Assembly: GCF_004138295.1 (NCBI RefSeq)
Contig: NZ_SCFM01000012.1
Location: forward strand, 124,001-188,000
DNA: 64,000 bases
DNA from: Ectobacillus funiculus
GTDB taxonomy: Bacteria; Bacillota; Bacilli; Bacillales; Bacillaceae_G
Reading direction: 5' to 3'
Within the stretch, counting starts at the first letter, position 1; every line of letters starts with the position of its first letter. Shown here one piece after another: positions 55,191 to 64,000 of this stretch. Under the pieces are notes generated by a model. That model was given only the letters and a program-made list of their open reading frames with translations, was not told the origin of the DNA and made no database searches. The position numbers and the translations under genes are program-made.

Positions 55191-56480
55191 TTACGCGTTT
55201 ACTTGAACCGTGTCCATGTTCTTAATTAACTCGTCGCCAAACTCAGAGCATTTTACTTCTGTTGCTCCGTCCATTAAACGTGCGAAATCGTATGTTACTA
55301 CTTTAGAAGCAATTGTTTTCTCCATAGATCCTACAATTAGGTTTGCTGCTTCGTTCCAGCCAAGATGCTCAAGCATTAATACGCCTGAAAGGATAACAGA
55401 AGACGGATTCACTTTATCAAGTCCTGCATACTTCGGAGCTGTACCGTGTGTCGCTTCGAAAATAGCATGTCCTGTTACGTAGTTGATGTTAGCGCCAGGT
55501 GCAATACCAATGCCACCTACTTGTGCTGCTAATGCATCAGAAATATAGTCGCCGTTTAAGTTCATTGTTGCCACTACGTCGAACTCTTTTGGACGAGTTA
55601 AAATTTGTTGCAAGAAAATATCTGCAATAGAATCCTTCACGATGATTTTGCCAGCTGCTTCTGCTGCTGCTTGCGCTTCATTCGCTGCTTGCTTGCCTTG
55701 CTCTTCTACAAGACGATCGTATTGCGCCCAAGTGAACACTTGATCGCTGAACTCTTGCTCAGCCACTTCGTAACCCCAGTTCTTGAACGCACCTTCTGTA
55801 AACTTCATAATATTTCCTTTGTGAACAAGCGTTACAGATTTACGGCCATGATCAACTGCATATTGGATAGCTGCGCGAACCAAACGCTTTGTTCCCTCTT
55901 CAGAAACAGGCTTAATACCGATACCAGATGTTTCAGGGAAGCGGATTTTCTTTACGCCCATTTCAGTTTGCAGGAATTCAAGCACCTTTTGGACTTCTGC
56001 AGAGCCTTTTTGATATTCAATACCTGCATAGATGTCCTCAGTATTTTCACGGAAAATTACCATATCAGTGTCTTCTGGACGCTTTACTGGTGACGGAACT
56101 CCTTCAAAATAGCGAACAGGACGTACACATACATACAAGTCAAGTTCTTGACGCAATGCCACGTTTAGAGAACGAATACCGCCGCCTACTGGAGTTGTTA
56201 AAGGACCTTTGATCGCAAGCAAGTACTCATCAATTAAATTAAGTGTTTCTTGAGGAAGCCACTCACCTGTTTGGTTGAAGGCTTTCTCACCCGCAAGTAC
56301 TTCCTTCCAAGCGATTTTCTTCTCGCCTTTGTATGCTTTTTCAACTGCTGCGTCTAATACACGTACAGAAGCTGCCCAAATATCCGGACCTGTTCCATCT
56401 CCTTCGATGAAAGGAATGATTGGGTTGTTTGGTACGTTCAATACACCGTTCGTTACTGTAATTTTTTCACCTGTAGTCAA
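55191..56480 (-). CDS. icd: Isocitrate dehydrogenase (NADP+)
   Basis: A 429-residue enzyme close to B. subtilis Icd (423 aa). Visible are GDGTGPDIW near 30, the substrate/phosphorylation loop [64 protein letters not shown] and [41 protein letters not shown]. The TTG at 56478-56480 is chosen because GGGGG lies 7-8 nt upstream and the length matches. It decarboxylates isocitrate to 2-oxoglutarate and lies in the citZ-icd-mdh cluster. Confidence 0.97.
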   Translation of the reverse strand: MTTGEKITVTNGVLNVPNNPIIPFIEGDGTGPDIWAASVRVLDAAVEKAYKGEKKIAWKEVLAGEKAFNQTGEWLPQETLNLIDEYLLAIKGPLTTPVGGGIRSLNVALRQELDLYVCVRPVRYFEGVPSPVKRPEDTDMVIFRENTEDIYAGIEYQKGSAEVQKVLEFLQTEMGVKKIRFPETSGIGIKPVSEEGTKRLVRAAIQYAVDHGRKSVTLVHKGNIMKFTEGAFKNWGYEVAEQEFSDQVFTWAQYDRLVEEQGKQAANEAQAAAEAAGKIIVKDSIADIFLQQILTRPKEFDVVATMNLNGDYISDALAAQVGGIGIAPGANINYVTGHAIFEATHGTAPKYAGLDKVNPSSVILSGVLMLEHLGWNEAANLIVGSMEKTIASKVVTYDFARLMDGATEVKCSEFGDELIKNMDTVQVNA

Positions 56481-56616
56481 TGTAATTACCCCCATGCTTA
56501 TAAAATATGTATGAAACAGACTAGAGACCCGCAAGCGGGTCCTAATCAACCTCAATAACTAGTTGTCATATTGCCACTATTCAGTCTACCCGAAACAGGC
56601 AAACTTTCAAACAAAA

Positions 56617-57735
56617 TTATCCTCTTTTCTCAACAGGCACATACGTTTGATGTGTAGGACCTGTATAATCCGCACGCGGACGGATTAGGCGATTGTTTTC
56701 GTACTGCTCAAGAATGTGCGCAAGCCAGCCAGACATGCGGCTAATCGCAAAAATTGGTGTAAATAAATCATGATCAATTCCTAAACAATGGTACATAGAA
56801 GCAGAATAGAAATCTACATTTGGCGGTAAATTTTTGGAAGATGTTACGATTTCCTCAATTTGCAAGGACATTTCATACCATTTCGTTTCGCCTGTAACTT
56901 CACCAATTTTCTTGGACATTTCCTTTAAGTGCTTTGCGCGTGGATCTCCACCTCTATATACACGATGTCCAAAGCCCATAATCTTTACTTTGTTGTTCAA
57001 CGCATTTAAGATGTATGGCTCTACATTTTCTACATCGCCAATCTCCATAAGCATCTTCATCACATTTTCATTTGCACCACCATGAAGAGGGCCTTTTAAC
57101 GCTCCAATTGCAGCTGTAATACCAGAATACACATCCGAAAGCGTCGCTACGCACACACGCGCCGTAAATGTCGATGCATTCAGCTCATGGTCAGCATGAA
57201 GAACGAGCGCTTTGTCAAATGCTTGAATCTCAATTTCATTCGGCTCTCTATTATTCAGCATGTACAAAAAGTTAGCTGCGAAGCTGAGTTTTGTATTGGG
57301 AGCAACTGGTTCCAAGCCTTTGCGGATACGGGAATATGCGGCTACAATTGTTGAGACCTGTGCTTGCAGTTTAACCGCTTTCAAATAATTAGATTTTCCT
57401 TCCATCGATTCTGCGCTTTCATCATATAAGGATAGCATGGAAATAACTGTACGAAGGACAGACATTGGATGGGCTGTATTTAAGTTTGTTGCTTTTAGAT
57501 ATGCGATAATTTCTGCAGGAATTTGCGCGTTTTCAGCTAGCTGAGATTTTAGCTCCTCTAGTTCTGTTTTGTTTGGAAGCTTGCGGTGCCACAATAAATA
57601 CACAACCTCTTCAAACGAAGCGTGCTCTGCCAAGTCATCGATTGTGTAGCCTACATATGTTAAAGTGTCATCAATAATAGAACTAATCGATGAGGTTGTG
57701 GCTACTACCCCTTCAAGACCTCGAGTAACTGCCAT
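56617..57735 (-). CDS. citZ: Citrate synthase
   Basis: A 372-residue citrate synthase, identical in length to B. subtilis CitZ. Catalytic segments are LHADHELNASTFTARVCVAT near 189, GALKGPLHGGANENVMKMLMEIG near 220, MGFGHRVYRGGDPRAKHLKEMSKK near 260 and the Asp in PNVDFYSASMYHCLGID near 312. First gene of citZ-icd-mdh. Its promoter lies about 160 bp upstream and the leader contains a strong hairpin. Confidence 0.96.
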   Translation of the reverse strand: MAVTRGLEGVVATTSSISSIIDDTLTYVGYTIDDLAEHASFEEVVYLLWHRKLPNKTELEELKSQLAENAQIPAEIIAYLKATNLNTAHPMSVLRTVISMLSLYDESAESMEGKSNYLKAVKLQAQVSTIVAAYSRIRKGLEPVAPNTKLSFAANFLYMLNNREPNEIEIQAFDKALVLHADHELNASTFTARVCVATLSDVYSGITAAIGALKGPLHGGANENVMKMLMEIGDVENVEPYILNALNNKVKIMGFGHRVYRGGDPRAKHLKEMSKKIGEVTGETKWYEMSLQIEEIVTSSKNLPPNVDFYSASMYHCLGIDHDLFTPIFAISRMSGWLAHILEQYENNRLIRPRADYTGPTHQTYVPVEKRG

Positions 57736-57800
57736 AGTAATCTCTCCTTTTCCACAAATTTCTCCCCAACCCTAAAGCGCCGAGACGAAAAATAACACGA

Positions 57801-57832
57801 CATAAAACAATGCACCTTGGCATTGTTTTATG
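57801..57832 (-). other. Perfect 13-bp hairpin in the citZ leader
   Basis: CATAAAACAATGC and GCATTGTTTTATG are exact complements across 6 nt, about 65 nt before the citZ start and downstream of its promoter. It could be an attenuator, a leader-stabilising structure or a terminator of the upstream DUF441 gene. Confidence 0.6.
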
Positions 57833-57897
57833 TTGGTGCTACTTTTCCACCACACAATTCTCGTTGTTGATCTATCCCAGGCACTCCCTTACGTACC

Positions 57898-57926
57898 ATT
57901 ATAAACAATTATCTGACTTTTGTGAA
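57898..57926 (-). promoter_or_regulatory. Sigma-A promoter of citZ-icd-mdh
   Basis: TTCACA (complement at 57921-57926), 17-bp spacer and TATAAT (complement at 57898-57903). ATAA/TTAT half-sites in and around it (ATAAACAATTAT, 57901-57912) are compatible with a CcpC site but not diagnostic. Confidence 0.75.
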
Positions 57927-57966
57927 TGAAAAGAATTCAGATAATTTATATCAAGATAAAAATGCT

Positions 57967-58428
57967 CTACTTTAATATTTGTACCACATGCAGTACCATA
58001 TATGCAATACCCGCCCCAACAAGAGGCCCAACCGCCACCCCATTAAAAAGCGCAACTGCTATCACTGTTCCAAGAACAAGTGCAGTTGTAATATGAGGAT
58101 CACTGGCAAGCAGGCTTAGCCCTCCCTTAGCCAGCAGCGCAACAGCAATACCAGATGCCAACGCAATCCAAGCATAATAGGATTTGATCGCTTCCGTCAA
58201 CTGTCTAAAGCCGATTTCTCCCGAGGCAATCGGGACAAGAACAGCAATTGTAATAATTGTTACACCAAAGTTAATTCCCTTCTGTTGTAAGTATGAAAAC
58301 AATTTTTCGTTAAGGGGTGTCCATTTTATAAGGAGAAGCACCAGTACAGCAAATGTAAGCGATTGATTTTTAGCCAGTAAGCCAATAGCAAGCAAAATGA
58401 ATAAAAATAAAACAGATTGATTAAACAT
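57967..58428 (-). CDS. ytwI: DUF441 family membrane protein (YtwI)
   Basis: A 153-residue protein with four hydrophobic segments, the size of YtwI. Conserved parts include LLAIGLLAKNQSLTFAVLVLLLIKW, GVTIITIAVLVPIASGEIGF and the C-terminal HITTALVLGTVIAVALFNGVAVGPLVGAGIAYM. ATG 58426-58428 has AAAGGAT upstream; the 60-codon in-frame extension lacks a ribosome binding site. Function unknown. It lies next to citZ and divergent from ytvI, as in B. subtilis. Confidence 0.88.
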   Translation of the reverse strand: MFNQSVLFLFILLAIGLLAKNQSLTFAVLVLLLIKWTPLNEKLFSYLQQKGINFGVTIITIAVLVPIASGEIGFRQLTEAIKSYYAWIALASGIAVALLAKGGLSLLASDPHITTALVLGTVIAVALFNGVAVGPLVGAGIAYMVLHVVQILK

Positions 58429-58606
58429 AACTTGTTTATCCTTTCCTATAAAAATAATATTTCGTAAATACCCAAGAAAAAGCAGGAAAATATTGCCTAA
58501 TAACGGCTTTTTTTTCTCCTTAATACGATGTAAAATAAGAGATGGGAAAAACTTCACCTTCCCCATAATATAAAAAAAAATACACTCCGAACAGGAGGAA
58601 TGTTCC

Positions 58607-59722
58607 ATTTTAAATCGAGATTACCTGTACATGGGGCTTCGGCTTATTTTTGTGGCAGCGTTAATTATAATTGGCCTGTACATTCTTTTTTATATCTCAG
58701 GTCTAGTATATCCATTTATTATTGCTCTTTGTTTGGCATATGCGATGCATCCAATCGTCGATCTACTCGAGAAAAAACTTCTCTTCCCGCGCCCGCTTGC
58801 GGTGTTTGTAACGCTCATCCTTGTATTTGGGGCAATAGTAGGGCTTGTTATTCTTCTCGTAACAGAGACCATCGCTGCCGCTACGTACTTGCTTGAGATT
58901 TTGCCAAATCAATTTCCGAAACTTGTTGTATATGTACAGAATATTATTGTTCATAATATCATGCCGTTATATGAAGATTTAGCTACAAAATTTAATCGTC
59001 TTGGAGAGACGCAGCAAAATACAATCTCCTCTAATATTCAAAATCTTGGTTCAGACCTCACACAAAAGGCGCAAGATTTACTTACATCCATTTTGAGCGG
59101 ATTGACCAATTTTTTACGCGTTCTTCCAACCACAGCAACCGTTCTGATTTTCATTTTGCTTGCCACGTTTTTCATTAGCAATGATTGGTACAAAATGGGG
59201 CAACGTCTAAAGCGCATACTGCCAACACGTATTCATCTATATAGTGAAACGATTTTTGGAAATTTGCGTAAAGCGCTCCTTGGCTTCATTAAAGCGCAAT
59301 TTACGCTTGTCTCAATGACAACCATTATCGTACTTGTCGGATTGCTTGTTTTGCGTGTGCCATATGCTATTACAATTGCTATCGTGACTGGAATTGTTGA
59401 TCTATTACCGTATCTTGGAACAGGAGCAGTATTTGTACCGTGGATTTTATACGCCTACTTCACAGGCAGTACTCCGCTCGCTGTTGGACTTCTTGTTTTA
59501 TATATCGTCGTCATTGTACAGCGACAAATTATGGAACCGAAAGTACTATCCTCCAATATCGGTCTCGACCCGCTTCCAACACTTATTGCGCTTTTTGTTG
59601 GGTTCAAGCTATACGGTTTTCTTGGTCTGATTATCGGTCCAGCAACGCTTGTTCTTCTTAAAACATTGTATGACGCAAAGGTATTTCGTGATCTTTGGCG
59701 TTTTATTAAAGATGCTAAATAG
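58607..59722 (+). CDS. ytvI: AI-2E family permease (YtvI)
   Basis: A 371-residue permease-like protein of the AI-2E/TqsA-PerM superfamily. It has eight or so membrane segments, the loop VTGIVDLLPYLGTGAVFVPWILYAYFTG and the signature VQRQIMEPKVLSSNIGLDPLPTLIALFVGFKLYG. The start is uncertain. The first in-frame ATG (58631) has no ribosome binding site, whereas AGGAGG at 58593-58598 is 8 nt from an in-frame ATT (58607). That start gives LNRDYLYMGLRL, which aligns with MNRTVLLRTLRL of B. subtilis YtvI. I therefore prefer the rare ATT start; CTG 58625 is another option. The substrate is unknown. Confidence 0.85.
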   Translation: MLNRDYLYMGLRLIFVAALIIIGLYILFYISGLVYPFIIALCLAYAMHPIVDLLEKKLLFPRPLAVFVTLILVFGAIVGLVILLVTETIAAATYLLEILPNQFPKLVVYVQNIIVHNIMPLYEDLATKFNRLGETQQNTISSNIQNLGSDLTQKAQDLLTSILSGLTNFLRVLPTTATVLIFILLATFFISNDWYKMGQRLKRILPTRIHLYSETIFGNLRKALLGFIKAQFTLVSMTTIIVLVGLLVLRVPYAITIAIVTGIVDLLPYLGTGAVFVPWILYAYFTGSTPLAVGLLVLYIVVIVQRQIMEPKVLSSNIGLDPLPTLIALFVGFKLYGFLGLIIGPATLVLLKTLYDAKVFRDLWRFIKDAK

Positions 59723-59829
59723 CCTGCAGGGCGAAGACAGAGGCATAGTTGCACTTACACTTTGCTCTTAAAATTTTCTGACACGTCAAACTCCTTTCCT
59801 CCTGGAAATTTTCACTTTCCTAAGGTGAT
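59723..59829 (+). repeat. Dispersed intergenic repeat, copy 18 (5' hairpin missing)
   Basis: It starts in the core (GGGCGAAGACAGAGGCATAG) one base after the ytvI stop. The right half is diverged (GACACGTCAAA, CTGGAAATTTTCAC). It ends at the fxsA terminator. Confidence 0.78.
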
Positions 59830-59830
59830 A

Positions 59831-59864
59831 AAAAGCGATTCGGACTGTGACCGAATCGCTTTTT
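59831..59864 (-). terminator. Terminator of fxsA (and ytvI)
   Basis: AAAAGCGATTCGG pairs with CCGAATCGCTTTT around a 7-nt loop, with T-runs on both strands. It directly abuts the fxsA stop. Confidence 0.92.
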
Positions 59865-60255
59865 ATTTCCAAATGATTGTTTGGTTATTTTTCTTTATTT
59901 TCTTCTCGATCCATTTCAAGAACCAATATGTAACGATCTTTCTTGTAATAGGAAACAGAAGTAAAAAACCGATAATATCGGTAGCATAGCCTGGTGTAAG
60001 CAGCAATATTCCGCCAATCAAAATACAACCTCCATCTAGAAGAGATTCTGTCGGCATTTGCCCGCGGCTCAGACGATACTGCACCTCTCGCAACACTGCT
60101 ATTCCTTGCTTCTTTGCTAAATATGCGCCAATGATTCCGGTTGCTATAATCATCAAAAATGTCGGCCAAATACCAATCCAATGACTCGACGCCACAAGCA
60201 GTGTAACCTCTAAAGCAGGTACAATAATAAACAAGAGGATAAGAAGCTTCACCAT
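59863..60255 (-). CDS. fxsA: FxsA family membrane protein
   Basis: A 130-residue protein with four hydrophobic segments: KLLILLFIIVPALEVTLLVASSHWIGIWPTFLMIIATGIIGAYLAKKQG near the N-terminus and GGCILIGGILLLTPGYATDIIGFLLLFPITRKIV in the middle. These are the FxsA signatures. E. coli FxsA affects exclusion of phage T7 when overexpressed; the normal role is unknown. AGGAGGG lies upstream of the start. Position between ytvI and pyk is conserved. Confidence 0.93.
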   Translation of the reverse strand: MVKLLILLFIIVPALEVTLLVASSHWIGIWPTFLMIIATGIIGAYLAKKQGIAVLREVQYRLSRGQMPTESLLDGGCILIGGILLLTPGYATDIIGFLLLFPITRKIVTYWFLKWIEKKIKKNNQTIIWK

Positions 60256-60372
60256 TATTTTCCCCTCCTATTAAGAATAAATTTCCATAATCCAGCCTTT
60301 TCACCGAAAAACATTCTGGAGAGCTGAAGCAGACAATGTGAGCTAGACACCCATCAAAATTTTTCCTAGTCG

Positions 60373-60508
60373 AATAAAGAAAACTCGTCGATTGGCAAGC
60401 CCCGCTCTTGGGCGAAGACAGAGGCGTAGTTGCACTTATACTGTATTCCTAAAATTTCTAACTATGTCGAATTGTCTTCCAGCTGGAAATTTATACTCTC
60501 TTAAATGT
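60373..60508 (+). repeat. Dispersed intergenic repeat, copy 19
   Basis: A full-length copy with hairpin variant CTCGTC-GATT-GGCAAG and an intact core. Its right end merges with the U-tract of the pyk terminator. Confidence 0.84.
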
Positions 60509-60513
60509 GAGAA

Positions 60514-60541
60514 AAAGGGAGAGATTCACTCTCTCCCTTCC
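60514..60541 (-). terminator. Terminator of pfkA-pyk
   Basis: AAGGGAGAG pairs with CTCTCCCTT around a short ATTCA loop, followed on the leftward strand by TTTCTCAC. Confidence 0.82.
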
Positions 60542-60548
60542 TTATCCC

Positions 60549-62306
60549 TTATAGAACTATTGCATGTCCGTTATAAACAATCCCTCGTGCTGCATCAACT
60601 GTTACTTCCTGATCATCCTTTAGAATAGAAGTAGCGTTATTTACACCTACGATAACTGGAATACCGATAGATACCCCTACAACAGCAGCATGACTTGTTA
60701 AACCGCCTTCTTCAATTACAAGCGCGCTTGCTTGTTCAACTGCCGGCATCATATCCTTGTCTGTGCTAGTTGTAACTAAAATAGCTCCTGGGTGCATCTT
60801 TGCAAGTGCTTCTTCAGCCGTTTTCGCAACAACAACTCGCCCTTTGCTGCTTTTGCGGCCAATACCTTGCCCTTTAACAATTTGCTCGCCTACAACATGA
60901 ACCTTCATTAAGTTTGTTGTTCCTGTTTCACCAATAGGCACACCTGCTGCGATTACAACTGTATCTCCTGATTTTACAATGCCTGTGTCTTTAGATGCTT
61001 GAATAGCGCCCTCAAGCATTTCATCCGTAGAATATACAGGATCTTGTGCTAAATATGCTTGTACACCCCATACAAGTGCAAGCTTACGACATACACGATC
61101 ATCTGCAGAAACCGCAATAATTGGAGACTTTGGACGATATTTAGAGATCATTTTTGCTGTATGACCACTCTCTGTAGGCGCCACAATTGCTACCACATCT
61201 AAAGAAAGAGCTGTATGCGCAACTGATTGACAGATTGCATCTGCAATACTTGGGCGTACTTCTTCAATACGCTTGCGGAAGATATCTTGATATACTAGAG
61301 ATCTTTCTACGCGAGTAGCAATAGTCGCCATCATTTTAACTGACTCTACAGGATATTGTCCCGCAGCAGTTTCACCAGAAAGCATAATTGCATCTGTACC
61401 GTCAAAAATTGCGTTGGCTACGTCACTTGCTTCAGCGCGTGTCGGACGAGGGTTGCGTTGCATGCTATCAAGCATTTGTGTTGCTGTAATAACAGGCTTT
61501 CCTTGAAGATTACACTTGTTAATTAGGCTCTTTTGTACGAGTGGTACTTCTTCTGGCGGGATTTCTACACCCAGGTCACCACGAGCAACCATAAGACCGT
61601 TGGAAACCTCTAGAATGGCATCAATATTGTCAATACCCTCTTGGTTTTCGATTTTTGGAATGATTTGAATGTGTTTCGCGCCTTTTTCTGCTAACAGCTC
61701 ACGAATTTCTAAAACGTCAGATGCTTTACGCACAAAGGAAGCCGCGATAAAGTCTACGCCCTGCTCAACACCAAAAAGAATATCCTGCACGTCTTTTTCA
61801 GTGATACCAGGCAACTTGATACTTACATTTGGTACGTTTACACCCTTTTTATTTTTAACAAGACCGCTATTTAATACTTTGGTACGAATTTCACCATTTG
61901 CTTTACCAATAACCTCTAATTCAATCAAACCGTCATCAATTAAAATGCGTGATCCTGTATCAACATCATCATACAAGCCTGTATAGGATACTGAGAATTT
62001 TTCCGCTGTTCCTAAAACCTGCTCCATGGAAATAATAACTTCCTGACCTGTTTTTAATTCCGCTTGTCCATTCTCAAAATCGTGCGTACGAATTTCAGGG
62101 CCCTTTGTATCAAGCAAAATTGCAATTGTTTTTCCTGTTTGCTTTGCCGCTTCACGAATATTAGTAATACGTGCTGCATGCTCCTCGTGACTGCCATGTG
62201 AGAAATTCAAACGAGCAACATTCATACCTGCTTCCATGAGTTGCGTTAGCTTCTCAATACTTTCACTTGCCGGTCCAATAGTACATACTATTTTCGTCTT
62301 ACGCAT
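60549..62306 (-). CDS. pyk: Pyruvate kinase
   Basis: A 585-residue pyruvate kinase with the extra C-terminal PEP-utilising-like domain usual in Bacillus. N-terminal [16 protein letters not shown] and [11 protein letters not shown] are followed by the active-site signature [17 protein letters not shown] near 216, [16 protein letters not shown] and TATQMLDSM. The C-terminal domain (about 475-585) has [28 protein letters not shown], resembling the EI/PPDK phosphohistidine loop. It makes ATP and pyruvate from PEP. It lies 66 bp after pfkA, and a cre-like site sits in that gap. Confidence 0.97.
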   Translation of the reverse strand: MRKTKIVCTIGPASESIEKLTQLMEAGMNVARLNFSHGSHEEHAARITNIREAAKQTGKTIAILLDTKGPEIRTHDFENGQAELKTGQEVIISMEQVLGTAEKFSVSYTGLYDDVDTGSRILIDDGLIELEVIGKANGEIRTKVLNSGLVKNKKGVNVPNVSIKLPGITEKDVQDILFGVEQGVDFIAASFVRKASDVLEIRELLAEKGAKHIQIIPKIENQEGIDNIDAILEVSNGLMVARGDLGVEIPPEEVPLVQKSLINKCNLQGKPVITATQMLDSMQRNPRPTRAEASDVANAIFDGTDAIMLSGETAAGQYPVESVKMMATIATRVERSLVYQDIFRKRIEEVRPSIADAICQSVAHTALSLDVVAIVAPTESGHTAKMISKYRPKSPIIAVSADDRVCRKLALVWGVQAYLAQDPVYSTDEMLEGAIQASKDTGIVKSGDTVVIAAGVPIGETGTTNLMKVHVVGEQIVKGQGIGRKSSKGRVVVAKTAEEALAKMHPGAILVTTSTDKDMMPAVEQASALVIEEGGLTSHAAVVGVSIGIPVIVGVNNATSILKDDQEVTVDAARGIVYNGHAIVL

Positions 62307-62325
62307 ACAATACCTCCGCTTTTTT

Positions 62326-62340
62326 ATGGAAACGTTCCCA
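62326..62340. promoter_or_regulatory. Consensus cre (CcpA) site between pfkA and pyk
   Basis: ATGGAAACGTTCCCA matches WTGNAANCGNWNNCW at every fixed position. It lies 20 bp upstream of the pyk start codon inside the pfkA-pyk intergenic gap. Confidence 0.55.
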
Positions 62341-62372
62341 ATTTTGACGTACCAAATTTCAATTATGTCCTA

Positions 62373-63338
<966 letters not shown>

Positions 63339-63420
63339 TCACCTCGAAAGTTTATTTGCCCTCTAATAAAATACCATGAAAAATTACGGAAGCACAATGG
63401 GAAGATGCATATTTGAGAAG

Positions 63421-63459
63421 AAAAAACGTGCATTCTGAGAAAGGAATGCACGTTTTTTT
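63421..63459 (-). terminator. Terminator between accA and pfkA
   Basis: AAAAAACGTGCATTC pairs with GAATGCACGTTTTTT around an 8-nt loop. About 185 bp of apparently empty sequence separates it from the accA stop. The pfkA promoter must lie in the 90 bp to its left, but no clear boxes are seen. Confidence 0.9.
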
Positions 63460-63647
63460 CTATTAAGTAAGGGTGTATAGCTTTTGGAATATCGTCTAGC
63501 GTATGCGATCTACTTCAGTCCCCAAATTGTTCTCACACATAAAAGTTCCTGAACCGCATAGAACATATGAAAAGATTCCATACTCGGCTTCACTACAGAG
63601 ACACGCTTGTTTGCCTGTCGACTAAACAAAACAGGGAGCTTACGCTT

Positions 63648-64000
63648 TTATTGTGCCCCAATTGATTCCTCAGCAAACGAAACCTGCCCCATTTTCATAT
63701 ACTTCTCATATCTTTGCTCAAGAAGCTCTTCTTCGGTCATCTGTCTTAGCTTCTCTAGTGACTGCCTCAGCACTTCATCCATGAGTTTCGCCTGCTGCTT
63801 CACATCACGATGTGCTCCTCCCCGCACCTCAGGAATGATTTCATCAATAATGCCCAGACGCTTCAAATCCGCTGCCGTAATGCCCATCGCCTCTGCTGCT
63901 TCCTTTGCTTTGCTTGCATCTTTCCAAAGAATAGTTGCGGCCCCTTCTGGAGAAATAACAGAATACGTTGAATTCTCCAGCATATGCACATAATTCCCGA
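63648..64000 (-). CDS. accA: Acetyl-CoA carboxylase carboxyltransferase alpha subunit (C-terminal part, runs off the window)
   Basis: The last about 117 residues are present: [65 protein letters not shown], the characteristic AccA C-terminus, with a helical tail ending EESIGAQ. The N-terminal part continues beyond the right edge. AccA with AccD transfers the carboxyl group from biotin to acetyl-CoA in fatty-acid synthesis. It lies upstream of pfkA as in B. subtilis. Confidence 0.95.
   Translation of the reverse strand, partial: GNYVHMLENSTYSVISPEGAATILWKDASKAKEAAEAMGITAADLKRLGIIDEIIPEVRGGAHRDVKQQAKLMDEVLRQSLEKLRQMTEEELLEQRYEKYMKMGQVSFAEESIGAQ

Overview
This 64 kb window is chromosomal core from an endospore-forming Bacillaceae (Firmicutes). 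Low-GC codon use, GGAGG-type ribosome binding sites, the spore genes sspI, ytxC and ytaF, T-box leaders, an L20 leader, and the order etfB-fadB-fadR-lcfA / mutS2-polX-cvpA-zapA / rnhC / pheST / infC-rpmI-rplT / thrS / ytxC-dnaI-dnaB-nrdR / gapB-coaE-ytaF-mutM-polA-phoRP / mdh-icd-citZ / ytvI-fxsA-pyk-pfkA-accA match the Bacillus subtilis/B. cereus backbone. Several proteins (SatP-type transporter, MazG-like dUTPase, the 133-aa cytosolic protein) look more like the B. cereus side. The species cannot be fixed without a search.

Layout. 1-3.6 kb: fatty-acid degradation genes with a FadR operator. 3.7-5.3 kb: tandem intergenic repeats, an orphan cas6 and a 29-aa membrane-protein gene. 5.4-11.4 kb: DNA repair and division genes. 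11.6-14.1 kb: a GH4 phospho-glycosidase with a divergent RpiR-type regulator. 14.2-19.1 kb: a complete comQXPA-type quorum-sensing locus including an unlisted 51-codon comX, a HEAT-repeat gene at its head and three ComA-box-like sites upstream. 19.3-33 kb: SDR, pheST with T-box, rRNA methylase, sspI, amidase, dicarboxylate carrier, EmrAB-like efflux pair, M42 peptidase, dUTPase. 33.3-44.2 kb: translation, replication initiation, nrdR, a truncated speD and gapB with paired CcpN-type operators. 44.2-64 kb: coaE, ytaF, mutM, polA, phoPR, a serine acetyltransferase, TCA genes with a decayed tandem copy of the icd 3' end, then glycolysis and the accA C-terminus.

The most unusual feature is a dispersed intergenic element of about 135-140 bp. 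It has about 19 full, partial or decayed copies here, all in the same orientation. Most begin at the end of the U-tract of an intrinsic terminator of a leftward gene. The element also carries, on that gene strand, its own GC hairpin followed by a T-run. This looks like a terminator-targeted non-autonomous element or structured-RNA family. The second main observation is the com quorum-sensing locus with its probable positive-feedback promoter. No database search was possible: all names rest on recognised motifs, gene order and remembered family sequences.
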